DNA from: Branchiostoma floridae
Lineage: Eukaryota; Chordata; Leptocardii; Amphioxiformes; Branchiostomatidae
Direction: 5' to 3'
Length of the DNA: 64,000 nt
Assembly: GCF_000003815.2 (NCBI RefSeq)
Contig: NC_049980.1
Coordinates: forward strand, 28,013,273 to 28,077,272
In this document: positions 10,901 through 23,800 of the stretch, piece by piece
How positions within the stretch are numbered: position 1 is the first letter of the stretch
Layout: each line of letters opens with the position of its first letter
Translations under genes and position numbers: made by a program
Notes under the pieces: generated by a model
The model's database searches: none
What the model was told of the DNA's origin: nothing
The model's input: only the letters and a program-made list of their open reading frames with translations

Positions 10901-12967
10901 GGAAATTTGGTTTTACTTTAATTTCATTACTTTGTGAAATGAAGCACCACAACATGAGGCAACGTAAGAACCAAAAATTAGTCTTGTACAATCTAAAATA
11001 TATTGTATATAAATTATAATCTCCTAATCAAGTCATATTTAGCTACTACCAGTACTAGTAATATTCTGATAGCTGATATTCTCTTTCAAAATTCAGTACT
11101 TCTTAACTTTGGTTACAACACTGCTGTCAATACTATATAATGGGAATTCTTGACTTGAGTAACAACATTAACCTTGCATCCAACCTTGTTAGCTTTGGTC
11201 TGCTCCCAAAGGTAGCTACTCCACTTTCGGGAGCATACCAAAGCTAACAGTTGTCTTTGTTTTGTTACCACAATACTATTGTACGTATGTAACACTGTCT
11301 ACCTTCTTGATTCAGTAACAGAAAAATAAGAATGTGAATAAGACAGTAAAACCCCTGCCTGGTCCTTGATCCTCTGTTTGATGATGTCCTCCAGCGCCAT
11401 GGTGGTCTCCTCCGTGATGACGGGAGTCTGCGCCGTGGTCTGGTCGAACGACAGGACCTCCTCCAGCAGGCTGTTCTCCGGGCGGGAACCACCTTTGACC
11501 TCTCCGGTCAGCTGCCACGGCTTCTCCGCCAAGTTGGACTCCTCTAGCTGGGAGATGGTCTGCTTCAGCTGTGGGGAGGATGGGGGGTGGGGGGGATGCA
11601 AGGTTAAACAGTGTTTACCGACACTTATGATTAGCACCACTCAATTGAATCATTATATTAAAACCTATGCTAGCCCTTATTGTTATAGTAATTAGGATGT
11701 TAAGTTCTATTTTGTACTTTGAGTAATAGTTGGTGGAATACATTGTACCATGTATTCATGTATTAACAACCATGTGTTAAGGCAGGAGCCTTTTTCTTCT
11801 TCTAATATAAGAAGACTAATGGCTCTTACGCCACCTAGGCCCTTCTCCCTCAAATACATCCAATTAAGTTCTCAGTCTGGTAATTGTACGAAGTCCCATT
11901 GTTACAAGTCATCTTCTCTCTCCTTGAAAGTTCACTCTTTCCCATCTCTTCAGCTGTTTCCCTTCCCTAGAAACATTTCCATAGGCCAGTAAAGTTACAA
12001 GACTTCACTCCATGAACCATACTGCTTTGTGATCCTTCCAGATATCATGTAAAATGTCCCACCTTTTCTTGTCTCTTCTCAAAGTTGGACCTGGCCTTAG
12101 CAGCCTTCCCTCCCAGGATCTCCTGTGCGTCCTCTCCCTCACTCTCACTGTCCACCAGCAGGTCTCTGGGACCGGAGGACTGCATCTTAACCGCCTTCTT
12201 AAACTGGACCTCTTCTTCTGGTACGTCTTCAAAGTCATAGTCACTGTGAGTGTGAAAACAAAGAAAATCTGGACTGCTGGAGTGATAGCACTTGAAGAAA
12301 GCATATGGTCACTTCAAGGCAGTAGCAAACAGTTCTTCTTGTAAGCTAGTGAATAATATTCAGGTACTAGTACAATAATCTAGGCAATGTTTTCAAAGCC
12401 TTCATTTTGATACCCAGAACAAGGCCATAGGCATGTAGTGATGTACATGTATCTTTCATGGTATTTCCAGCTATGTGCAGTTGGTAACCTTATCAAATCA
12501 TATGCAACAGGCAACCATCTGTGACTGCTTTGGCTTGCCCCACTGGGCCAGTTACAATTTCACTCAGCTCAGTCTTTTCAAAACCAAGATATTTGCAGAT
12601 TTTACATTGATCAGCAGTATCTGTTATTGCCTACTAGTAATTGTAACAACCATCCCTAGATATTTATTTACCCTCCATCATCCTCAGCCTCCTCCTCCTC
12701 ACCATCATCCTCATCTCCCATCTCATCCTCAAACCTCACACTCTTACGACCTGAAGCCTGCTTCCCTGACTTGGAGGCTGTGCCTTGATCTTCATCATAA
12801 TTCGGTGGGTCAAAGAAGTCAGTGTACGTGGCTTCTCTCCCTTCCTCCTGCAAAATCAGAAACATATGATAATGTAGACATGCTTTGAAAAGAAGACGAG
12901 TGATTGAAGAGACAAAAATAAACTACCTGTAATGAGAGTGGCAACAATACTAAATGTAGGCAGGGTA

Positions 12968-13008
<41 letters not shown>

Positions 13009-13046
13009 GTGTGTTGCATTTGTGTATTTTTGTGTGTGTGTGCGTG

Positions 13047-13081
<35 letters not shown>

Positions 13082-14345
13082 ATGATTTGCAACATCATTA
13101 TCAAAGTGCCCCAATTCTTCAAAATGGCAACATTTTCTAATATAACGTTACTAGTAATAGGAATATTAGTCCATTCCTAAAACCCTTACCTCCTCCTCAT
13201 CATCATCATCTGCATACATGTCCACAGATTCATCATCATCATCATCTGACTCATCCCTCCCCATCTTCCCCTCCTCTGCATCCCTCCTCCTCTCCTCCCT
13301 CTCATCCTCCTGGACCAGGAACTCCTCCATGTCCGCCAGGCTGAAGAACTTGTCATCCACTTCCGTCTTCCTTTTCTTAATCTTACTCTTAGTCGCTGGT
13401 TTTCTGAGATTGGCTTGGCTGGCCGACCTTTTCTGCTTAGTTTTGGCCTCAAATGCATCAATGTCAAAGTCAAGATCCGACTCAGAGCCTTCATCTGGTT
13501 CATGTTCATCTTTCTCATCTTCTAAAGTTCTCTCTTCCTCATCGTCTTCAAACTCATTAAACTCATCTTCTTCCACATCTTCCTCTTCTTCTTCACTTGA
13601 TGACTCTGGTTCAGGAAGAAGGGACACAGTTTCACCTTTTCTCTTGACTTTGGCAACATCTTTCACCAGTCTCTTAAGTAAGGGTTCGTTCTGAAGTTCA
13701 ACTTCTTGCCAGATTTGCTCGTCGTCAAAGTTGGATACTATCAACTCAGCCAGCGTTCCCTTTAGGGCATTGTTTTTGTTGTCACTCTGCTTTACAAAGT
13801 CGTACAGCTGTTTGGTGGTGGACTTGAAAGTGTTTGCTACGTCAGGTTGGGCACTGTGGGAAACAGGAATTGTAAAATAAATCTATAACTGTCTAACTGA
13901 ATAAGCCGAACTAGGTACAACTTACAAGTTACGTGCAAGTACACGTGTATTTCCATCTTCCGTCCATAATGAACGTTAAAATTCTAATCCACACTCCAGG
14001 TTGCGTTGTATAGGATTTTACTGTACCTTCACATCGTCTTACTAATCCATGTTGTATTTTCTAAGAGCATTTACAACGTTTCGCTGCAAAATTATTTAAT
14101 TTTTAAAGTTCCAGGACAAATATGCCCCCCTCCCACAACACATGCGTGTACGCACGCGCACGTGTAAGTGCGAACGTTGTTGCTGCCAAACTAAACAACT
14201 GGTACACATTTCATGATATCATTCCAAATCTTCCATCCTTAAGAAAAGCCTCCATTTACCTGAGAAAGTTCTCCAGTTTGGACGAGACAGACGCGACCCG
14301 GCACAGAGCGCCGACCAGCGTTTCTTTGGCATCGGGGGCCGCCAT
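7951..14345 (-). CDS. MPHOSPH10: U3 small nucleolar ribonucleoprotein MPP10
   Basis: MPP10 is a core member of the U3 snoRNP / small-subunit processome that processes 18S pre-rRNA in the nucleolus. Exons (in - order): 14345-14260, 13853-13190, 12847-12672, 12243-12063, 11568-11359, 10890-10753, 10218-10108, 9792-9685, 9392-9156, 8100-7951. Phases close, giving 686 aa, close to the human length. The start ATG sits in ACATGGCGG, just before MAAPDAKE. The second exon carries the family block [19 protein letters not shown], then long Glu/Asp-rich tracts. The C-terminal half has the signature [25 protein letters not shown] and [14 protein letters not shown], and basic stretches at the end. Exon 5 ends with a GC rather than GT donor (11358-11357). 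A MITE lies 15 bases from the exon 9 donor. Identity is secure. Confidence 0.96.
8642..9140. mobile_element. MITE of 499 bp with perfect 80 bp terminal inverted repeats
   Basis: The arms 8642-8721 and 9061-9140 are perfect reverse complements by eye; they include TCAGGGTTGACATCGCGGC and AATACCCAAATACCCTGG. The interior has no coding capacity and carries CTCATTAATATTCA twice. It lies in the last intron of MPHOSPH10 (- strand), ending 15 bases from the exon 9 splice donor. I could not identify a target-site duplication. Confidence 0.88.
9404..9510. repeat. ~43 bp tandem repeat, 2.5 copies
   Basis: TGGTGAAAAGATA(G/A)TTC followed by CCATTGAAAACAGTCATTT-type sequence recurs three times in the MPHOSPH10 intron immediately upstream (in the - sense) of exon 9. 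No function is evident. Confidence 0.75.
11188..11248. repeat. Inverted repeat / hairpin in MPHOSPH10 intron 5
   Basis: The arms GTTAGCTTTGGTCTGCTCCC (11188-11207) and GGGAGCATACCAAAGCTAAC (11229-11248) pair at 19 of 20 positions around a 21-base loop. It is most likely a transposon remnant. The size also suits a precursor-like RNA hairpin, for which there is no expression evidence. Confidence 0.7.
12970..13079. repeat. (TG)n microsatellite
   Basis: Two long TG runs (about 12971-13005 and 13031-13079) are separated by an interrupted stretch, inside MPHOSPH10 intron 2. Open frames on both strands here are products of the repeat. Confidence 0.97.
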
Positions 14346-14543
14346 GTTGGACTGCGCAATGCATTGTGGGATCGCTGGCCCGTGGCGGGAAATTCAAAAC
14401 CGACAGGTAAACTTCAGGAGTCAGGACCATTCCGTTCAATGTATTTTTTTTTTTTTTTTAGAGTAATGTACCCTGTATTTGACGCATTTCGTAAGCTAGA
14501 ACAAAATGTCTACCTTACAAGCCCAACCTTTAAAGTTAAATGA

Positions 14544-14557
14544 TACACACACGCACA

Positions 14558-14610
<53 letters not shown>

Positions 14611-14611
14611 G
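14544..14611. repeat. (CA)n microsatellite
   Basis: About 68 bases of almost uninterrupted CA dinucleotides with a few substitutions (ACGCAC near its start, ACTCAC near its end). Confidence 0.97.
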
Positions 14612-17600
14612 CTGCCCAGGAACGGGCTATTTGGAGGATAATCGCTATGTAGATGTGGCTGTGGCTGTGGCTGTGAATGTCTCAAACACGCTATATCGAT
14701 ACGGGAACAAGTGGAGTGCAAGATCTTTAGAAAATTATAGTTTCTCTGAACTGAAGCAAAACTTTGCGTCGTTTATGCGATTACCATTATTATGCAGAAC
14801 TTTGGAGCTATTTTTTTTTTCATGCCGGGTAAACTGGTGCTCAGATTAATATCCTAATCCTCTATCCAAATCTCCCAATTCACCTTAGTCACCAGTAGTT
14901 TTCAGGGTTAGGATAGGTAAGTGAGGTCTTTATCAATTTTGTTCTCCTAACTTCCAATGGTTCATGCCATTTGTTGATAATGGTTGGTTTGGTAAAGAAA
15001 GGGTCCCTGAAGACAAAAACGAGAAAATGATAAAGGTACAAAATGAATAAAATAGATAAAGTGAAAGAAGGGATATCACTTAAAATTACAATGTGACCAT
15101 TTCAAAAAGTATACATTGCTGTTTTTCTACTGTAGTTGTAGGAGCCATGTCATGACAGCCGGTAAACGGTTTTGACGCGGGAGATATCCCCCAGTCGCAG
15201 GTCGCCGACCCTCGTTAATGGGTCCGACACGATAAGGGCAGATAGCCGGGCCCGGCTGACCAAAGCGGGTAATCCTCGCCCCGCAAGTAATGACGTTTCT
15301 TACAACCGGAGCCCGGCCCTGATGACAGCACTGCTGATGGTATCTGACGCGGCAGTCGCCAGATGAAATGCTCAGCTCCCCTACATGTTACGCGTGGTGT
15401 AGCCTCGTTAGAAGACTCCGAGGCAGGCGCCAAAATAATGTAAAACTAACTTTGTTAAACTAATTAAACTAATTTTGCTAACAATATTTTGTGATACATT
15501 ACCAAGTTTCGTAGCTTTAGCACTAGCCGTTCATGAGTTATGAGACATCAAAGTTGCTGAGGACCTCAAAATTCCCCTCTCTGGTCAGAATAGGTTTAGT
15601 GCAAAACATGGTCCTTCTGATTTTTAGCATAAATTATGATAATGAAATGGAGTTAGCAACACCTTAACATGTCAAAATATTCCTCTTACATTTATGAAGC
15701 AATTTATGTACAATGTCAATGATCACCGATAGGAATTGGAACTGAGATTTTATAAACAAAACAATTTTGGGTCCGTTTGGACCCCACTCGGGTACTTGAG
15801 GGTTAAATTTGCTGTTTTATTTTTGATGTACTGTAGGTCAATATTTTTGACAACGGAATCAACAGACTATAGGGATTTACTTTCTCAGTTAAGCACCCTT
15901 AGGATGGTGATTTATATATTAGGAGGATGTTGGTCTCCAAGGCAGAGACCTCTTGTCAGTCATGCGCGACAGAGTCATCTGGAGGGACTTCATAGTGTCA
16001 CCAGATGGATGACTGAACTGAACACTTGGTACCCATGGCTCTGAGGACTGTCGTTTTGCCATTACTCATTAGCCCGAAAAGTGCCCGTAACCTTGTTGGG
16101 GTTACATTCGCATCAAATGTAACAATCATAGATAAATGAAAATAATGCATGGACACAAATTTAACCGTGACATTTAGTACTTTATTAAACATGTAGCACA
16201 TATTTTCAAATACTGTGTTAAGCTACTACTACTTCTATAAAACTACTATTATTTTCCATCCCTCTCTCTCGTATTTGATTACAATATGATAGCTGTAGGT
16301 CTAAAATAGCATAACCGACAACAACAACAATTTACACTAACCTTTAATCAAGGCTGACCGCGCCCTGTCAGGACTCGGAGATTTGTTTTGAATATCTGAA
16401 ATACCCTGGTTAGTCCTTATGCATGCGATTTGATAAACAACAGGCGTAGATTTTTCTTTTATATCCTTGATGATGTGTAAAGTCTATCTGTAAATACTTT
16501 TCTTGATCTACCAAATAAGCAAGGGGCCATTAATGATATAACATAGAGCATTATGTGTCCGATTTTTTTTTAAACAGCGCAGTTGCTTTTAAGAACATGT
16601 TTACTTAGAGTGGGTACGTATTTACATTCATCTGGTTTAGGTTAAGTTTTCGAGGTTGATTTTACGACTTTTTCGTCCGCAAACTTTACTTAAAGCAAAA
16701 CAATGTAACAAATACGGAACTCATACGGACTTGTTGACAAAAAATATAACGTTTAGACACAGTCCTTTTTTTTCTTTCAATATGTCCATTTTAGTTAATT
16801 CAGTGCCCTTTGATAGTAAAGATAGATTAGAAGGGCCATCAAATGTTTGAGAACATCCGCACGCCTTTGCAAAGACTTCTTCACCAGTTTCAATGTGACA
16901 TGGTGAGATTATCAGTGACGTTGACCAACGATAACGTACCGTAGCTTGTTGTCCCGCCTTTTGACGTACTTGAGATAGATCTGATGTCCTTTGAGATAAG
17001 ATGAAGAGCACAGTTGACTTGGGGGGGGGGGGGAGATCTTTATGTCTTTTTAAAGAGTCCATCAACTGCGAGAGGATTTGGATTTCCATGACGTCTGAGG
17101 TAGGGTATCACAAAAACCGCCTGTTGCTTGTGTAACGTTATGTGCATGTCTCGAAGTTGGTAGGTTTGTGTATGTACGCATCAGACCTAGACCTATGAGG
17201 TTAAAAAGGGCTACCTATAACCTCCTTGATAAGACAAGACAGACGTCATCACAACAAGAACCAACGACACAAATGCCCCCAGTAGAGAGAGATGATCAAA
17301 GACCCTCTTTACCGATGACAGGCACTTAAGATTCTCATCGTGCTCTGGAGGCGTCGTGTTACACGGCCCGTCCTCCAGCTAGTTCTCTGGCCTCCCGGAA
17401 AAAAAGGCAGATCTGCTCAAGTCTATGGATTCGTTAGCCTCGGCCTTACTTTAGAAATTATCCATATAGTTTCATTTAACAAAGTTTGCCCCATGGATCG
17501 ACATCGACTGCCCACACACGGAAAAGAAATCCATGTATCGATTTCATGTAACGTTAAATGTATTCATAAGATTTAGATTTCTGAATTTTCTGCCGTGACA

Positions 17601-18224
17601 AAAAAAAAGGGAATTCTTTAGTTGAAATCATGGTAATTAAGTTATAGCAAATCGCCTTCACTACACTAGAATAACCAATCAATCGTTCGCTTGCATCATT
17701 AGTTGATGCGTGGCGGCTACTAGAATAATGGTGATTGATTATAGCACAACTGTAACGTTAAGTAGAAAGGGATCTGTCAATGTAACAGTCACATCTCGTG
17801 CTCTAGATACTATTTCAATTGGCCCACGACACAGAACAGCTTTGGACGCCTGGATGGCCATCAATAAATAGGGTACAGTGGAATATTCCTACAGTCGATG
17901 AGTGTAAGTCGGTAAATCATGATAGAGAAAATAAGTCTTTATTTTTATCCACGGTGGACCTAACGTTCCAATGTAGGCTCTACAGAAAGGCCACGGGTGT
18001 CAGGATACAGTGCCGAGAATTAAGATGAATTGCTGATCAGGAGTTATGTCATCCCGTCAGGGTGTTAAGGGGATTGACGCCGCCGTGTGGCGGTCACGGC
18101 ACGGCGAACAGGGATCCCATACACAAATACAAATAAGGATCGTCAGCATGTGAGGGAAAGTTCAGGAAGGCGCGGAGAACCATGTTACAAAGTCATGAAC
18201 GATAGAGAAGAACAAGATTCGACA

Positions 18225-18390
18225 GAAGCTTGATTCGAAAAAAATTCAACTTTGATTCGAAACCTTATTCGAAAGAACTTTGATTCAAAAGATGCGAATG
18301 CTGATCGAGCCCTGATTCGAAAGAGCCTTGATTCCAAAGACTCGAAGCCTGGTTTCAAAGAACCTTGATTCGAAAGAACCTTTGCTTTAT
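18225..18390. repeat. Degenerate short repeat of TTGATTCGAAAGAAC
   Basis: Variants of (C/T)TTGATTCGAAAGA recur about eight times in ~165 bases at intervals of ~15-30 bases. No function is evident. Confidence 0.7.
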
Positions 18391-20097
18391 GCCTATTCCA
18401 CCTATTCCACTATAATAATTGTTATATAATAGAATGAGAAATGATGAAACGGGGTGTAAATGCTCGTATGTACGTTTTGTAGTTGATGACGTACGCCTGA
18501 ATTTTGGTATCAGTAGTTCCAGATTTTCCCATCAATGCGATAATGTATTTATGAATGCTGCTAAGTTCTTGATTCAACGCATTTGTACGTTTTTCGACAG
18601 TTCGCCATTATGATTGTCTCCTCATCCGAAGAATGGACCACAGGCGCAACAGGAAGATTTTATACTCATATCCAGACAAGGTTGGTCAGAGCTAACAGCT
18701 GGTGCAACAATGTCATATTATATGATGTATAAATCTCCTGGGACTGCAAATCATGTTTCCTTTACGAGACGGCAAAACCAGAGAGACCAAGTGAGAAACA
18801 CAACGGAATGTTATCAGTTGTTATTTTCCAAAAAGAATAGAAGACACGTAATGCTATCGCCATCCATGCCTTGTTTTCAGAGTAGATACGATAATGGAGC
18901 AAAATATGTTTCAAAGGGAGAGAGATATCGTTATCCGTTAGTTCTGTGAAGGATGTCCGTTCACAAAAAGAGGTATGCTCATTTGCACGGCGTTGTTTTT
19001 TTATTTCTTTATTGCTCTTACTAGTACTTAATCATATTTTGTTTGTATGGTTCTACATAGTCGGACCAATACGTCACATACAATCGAAAATCAACGCTTT
19101 CTTGTTCTCTACAGCAGGGGATATTTTCTATAGCCGTACGGGCGTGACATATGCTTGTCAGATACCATTTTTATCTGTGGTTCTGAAATGTAATTTATTT
19201 TCTGTTGGTGTACTTTGGTACAATCGAAAAAGCCTTTCACGTATAAGTCGCCCCCGACCGTAACCTCTGCTTGAAGAATATATGCCCCAAGAATATCTAA
19301 CAGCTGACTAACAGCTCAAAGCGTGGGCGCAGAATAATCCACCTGTCATAGTGAAGAATTTGCCAAGTTTTACCACAGCGTCCTCACTGCACTCGTGCTG
19401 CGAGAAGCTTCTACAGACCCCGTCTCACGGGTATTGCATCACATCTCTGCTGCCCTCGCACTTCTTCTGTGTTTTATTCGAGTAAAATTCGGAGCAAAAA
19501 TAAGGTCAATGAGTTTTGGTGGGCAGAACAGTCAGTCCACATGAAATCACATTGGAACCCTACATTGTGGCCAAACTCCCTCGGTTAATGTTCTCCATAT
19601 AATAGTACAGGCGAAGTTAGTCTGGTAGGCAGAACTCAGACATACCTAGGCAACAGATCACAACAGCCTGCTGGGGACAACGTCGTCTAGGACTTCCTTT
19701 TATGGCAACGGTCTCGTCACGGTCGTCGCTAGATTGTGAAAGCAAAAAGAATCTGAGGACATTCTTGGGGACAGTGTCACACAAAACTCAGCTGTCCTGA
19801 AAAAAAGTTGTCGTAGATCCCTATCGCCATTCAGTTCTGTCGCTATTGCCGTTCACGTTTTAGTGCCTAGTGGCAGGCAAGTGAATCACATCAGCAAGTT
19901 TCCTTGCCGTTTCTGTGGTTAGGCTTCTTTTACAAGAGGATCGCTAACTCATCCTCTCCAACGTGCTCAAGGCTCCATCCGAGAACACGCGACCACCACC
20001 ACGTTTTTGTCCTGTATTTATTATTTTACATGTATGTTTGATGGGCCCCCTTGGAAATCAACTATGCACTGTTGTAGGGGCTACCCATCTGTTTCAA

Positions 20098-20258
20098 GAT
20101 GAAATAAATAATAAATAAATTACGCCCCTTACGAAAGACGGGCGCAGTCCCAACCGAGATTTGAACAAGGGTCCCCCATGGCCCAGTAAACAACTGATTG
20201 GAATCAGGAGATCAGCTGTGAGGCCGCTACGAGTTGAGCTACAGCGACATCCCACAAA
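20098..20258 (-). mobile_element. tRNA-derived SINE
   Basis: Read on the - strand, a box A-like sequence (GTAGCTCAACTCGTAGCGG) is followed about 70 bases later by a box B-like sequence (TTGTTCAAATCTC). An AT-rich simple tail of ATTT units (20098-20120) ends it. No proper anticodon stem or acceptor stem can be formed, so this is a retroposon rather than a tRNA gene. Confidence 0.72.
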
Positions 20259-20459
20259 ACAACAGTGCAACAGATATGACCGCATCGTCACAACCACGTC
20301 ACCAAACAAACACGTCTTACGATCACCAAACAAACACGCCGGGTCCGTCCGCGGCTCGACATGTTGAGACTTCCTGTCTAATTGTCGCAGAAGGTCATCG
20401 ACACACATAAATCACCAGGTCTGGATCTGCAGACGATGTGCTGAGGTTAGTCAGTCAGT

Positions 20460-20559
20460 NNNNNNNNNNNNNNNNNNNNNNNNNNNNNNNNNNNNNNNNN
20501 NNNNNNNNNNNNNNNNNNNNNNNNNNNNNNNNNNNNNNNNNNNNNNNNNNNNNNNNNNN
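20460..20559. other. Assembly gap (100 N)
   Basis: Exactly 100 N, the conventional placeholder for a gap of unknown size. It lies ~340 bases upstream of the start codon of the four-EF-hand gene, so its promoter or an upstream exon may be missing. Confidence 0.99.
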
Positions 20560-20896
20560 TGGAGTCCGGAATTATCGCATTCTAATAGAGCGTCTGTTGC
20601 ACGTAATTATCGACCCAAGGAGAGGTACTTAACCGGGTGTGAACCTTACAGATGCCGGTAGTGCGGCAATCAGAACCAGATCATCCGGACTCACACGGCG
20701 GAAAGTGGTCCGCGGCTCGCTACCAAGAGGCTTTGTGGGTGAAAGCGTTTTAAGTGGGTAATCGTCTCTCAGACTGGCTTACTCCTGGTGGTGAGAGGAC
20801 GTGCCTCGCATAGCTGGCTCCGGGCTGAAGTCTGACGTGTCGTTCTGCGGAAAATAAGACACGGTTCGTGAACCTTATACCATTCCAGCTAGGAGC

Positions 20897-23800
20897 ATGG
20901 CGCAGCAGAACGGAGAGACCTCCCTGACGAGGGAAGAGCTGACGGAGCTGCAGATGGCCTTCCAAGAGTTTGACAAGGACGGGAACGGCATGATAGACCG
21001 CAGGGAGCTGCTCAACGTGATGAGGTGCCTCGGACTCAACCCGTCCTCCATGGAGGTAACTTCTTTTTCTATTCTCAATCAGAGGTTTCAGTTGGTGGAC
21101 AATGAATGGTCGGGATTGATTTTTACGTCTGTCTTCCTAATGTTGAGCACTTCTCCGGGTAATTAGAGATGTCAGAGAAATTAGATTGAAAAGACTTGAA
21201 GCGTTACGTTCTGTTGCAGAGGTGAAGGGAGCCAGATGTTTGAAAAAAAACTCGGTCACTAGTCTACTTACCAAAACCTCTGCTTGGAGAACAATTTTTC
21301 CATCTTTCCATAAGCAGTGCTGAGTAACATAGTTCTCACAATTGTACAACTTTCACAAGTAAATCATGATAATTACCTCCTGGTTAGTTAAGAAAGCTTC
21401 AGTGGAACGTGTTGTGTTTCAAAAAAATCATTCAAACCAAAAACGCTTAGATTGTCATTTGTTCTAGTTCCCATTAGCACAGTCACTTGTTCCACTTTTC
21501 CGATTTTCTAGAAGCTGTTTCATGTTTCACTTAGCTCTTGTTCAACATAATGTTCATTATATCTATACATGTATGTGCACTTGCGTTTCTATATCATACA
21601 GTAACAGCTCTCTTGCCTTGAAGCCGACTAACATGGTTCTAACATGTGTCACACACGAGTCGGGAAATGACTGAACACTTTGGGTCATGCATGCTTGCTC
21701 CGCTATTTTCAGCGCCCGGCCTCTTCTAGGTAAATGCTTGAGGTTTGTACTGTTGACAGCAGACAAACAGTCGGTAATTACTCACCACAAAGCGTGCCGA
21801 TGGTTCTGGAAAAGGCAAGAAAAACTCTGCAAGATGGGTGTTTGATAACAGACGTTGTAACCATATTTTCAAACATTTCATAATCATAATGGTTTATTTC
21901 TGGTCAAACGCACTAAGCAAAGTGAGTACAAATTGGTTGATTTGTAAAATACTTCTCCAACTTTCAATTTCTTGCCAAAGCTTTTTCTACATGACTTTGT
22001 TCATTTTAATTCATCGTTTAAAAAACAAAATCGGCAGTTCTCAGTAGTATATTACACCCTTTTCCTCTTTGATTCCTAATTTGGACTACCAATACTACAC
22101 CCCTACGTACGCTCGCTTTTTTTATGTTGACTGGCTACTCATTTTGGTCGCAGATGTAGAAAACATCATAGACTTCTTGAAGGAAAACCGTACGGGTAAG
22201 GGAGTTAGCTTGTAAATGTCGCATCTAAAACACTTCGACACAAAGAAGAAATGTTTCTTGGATTCTTAAACTCGACCTATTACACACTGAAAAGGAAAGA
22301 AAAGGGCGGTTTGATAGTAAGACGTTCAACATCTGAATCTTGCTCATCTTCTCAAAACTGCATATAAAAACAGTACGTTGGATTTCACGCATCGGTGGAA
22401 ACGCTGAGTAAATATAGCGGTTATACAACGGAGTAAATCCTGTCATTTTCCCCAGACAGCCCATTACCCATGGCTTATAAGCCCTACTTGGCCATTAATA
22501 GTGCAGGAATCATTAGTGACACCGCTAGTGGTGTGCTGGTGGACAACATGGGCGATACAGACTGCTCAAACTCAATCATATGGGAAGGTATTGAGGGCAT
22601 TTGAGGCTTAAACAGGATTATAATCTCATTTCTTTAAGCCTTCTTTTCCTATTTTGTCTCACGGGATGAAAATGAAGGGCGGGAGACAGGAAGAGAAAAG
22701 ATAGCGTTTCCGAGCTGCCTAGAAGCGTGTTTAGTTAACGCCGATGGTTGAAAGCCAAATAATGCATGGTGGTAGTGTTGGTGGTTGATAAATGACAAGT
22801 GAAATAAGAATTTGGAAAACACCAAGTTTTGACTTAAGTGATGACTATGACATCGCAATGATGGGCCACGTTACCATATAACTGCATTTTTTCGAATAGA
22901 CAATTGCAAGTCAGTCAACGTTTACAAATCCAAGAAAATAAGCCCATAGCAGTTGTCATTTTCAGTTTATGCACTTTGCCAGAATATACCTCCTGGCTAC
23001 TGGCAGTTTTCAATGATTATTGAAGGGTGTGATCCGGACAACCTGGACATATATAGTCATAATGTTTCGATAAATTGCCATAATGATAACATAGTCAACC
23101 TAACAAATAAACCTTCATAAATAAGTAGAACTCATAAGCAACTAATAATGCAAGTTAAAAGATAATGTAGTAATGTATTTTGGTCCAGAAATCCCAGTGC
23201 TGTATCCCTTCACTCCATACACAAGATATCGTAGGGAATCAGGCTGCTATCATCTGGAACTAATGGTCGCTATTACCGTATTTACCGTGTTATCACTGCT
23301 AGCCTGTACTGACCTGATCTGCCACTGGTACAGATAACACAGTTAGACTGGGGTCTGCTAGCCTAGTTATCGGGCCTCAGCTGGCTTTCTGTGATTCCAG
23401 CCATTTAAAGTACCGTCTTTGTAATTGACGCGAACTTTATCTGCATCAACACAGCCGGTAAAACTGCCCTTCGGCCATACATGCAAGTCTTTTTAACATA
23501 CTGAGCTCATAAGGATGCATTCTCCCTGAGATAGTTTACTAGATGAAGTTTTCTTAATCCGTCTTGAGTACGTACAGTATGGCGTACTGGTATGTCATAC
23601 GTTGTTGGTAATATTAACGCTTACAATTTACATCCTCTGACCTTGACCTCTCCCTGTAGATGGCATGATTGTACACGCTGCTGTATACCTTTCCTTAGAC
23701 CACGCTTGTGTGCATTAGTTTTTACAACCAAGAATATTGTTACTGTTTTATCATTCTGTCCATGTCAAAGTCCATTTGTGTTGTCCTTGTCTCAGCCCTT

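Larger units (their letters stand above)
14346..20459. other. Intergenic region without recognisable genes
   Basis: I see no supported coding exon over about 6 kb. The open frames are short, have no known domain, and lack matched splice sites. It contains the MPHOSPH10 promoter side (near 14346), a CA microsatellite, the degenerate repeat at 18225-18390, a tRNA-derived SINE near 20098-20258, and a 100-N gap at its end. Confidence 0.5.

Noticed and set aside
13218-13694. A 158-codon serine-rich frame on the + strand
   Set aside because: It is the antisense shadow of the acidic, Asp/Glu-rich exon 2 of MPHOSPH10.
20098-20258. A true tRNA gene on the - strand
   Set aside because: Box A- and box B-like words are present, but acceptor and anticodon stems cannot form and an ATTT-type tail follows, so it is called a SINE.
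22154-22195. A 42-base segment between AG and GGTAAGG, reading [15 protein letters not shown], as an extra exon of the four-EF-hand gene
   Set aside because: EF1-to-EF2 spacing already matches calmodulin exactly when exon 1 joins exon 2; inserting this segment would break the linker.
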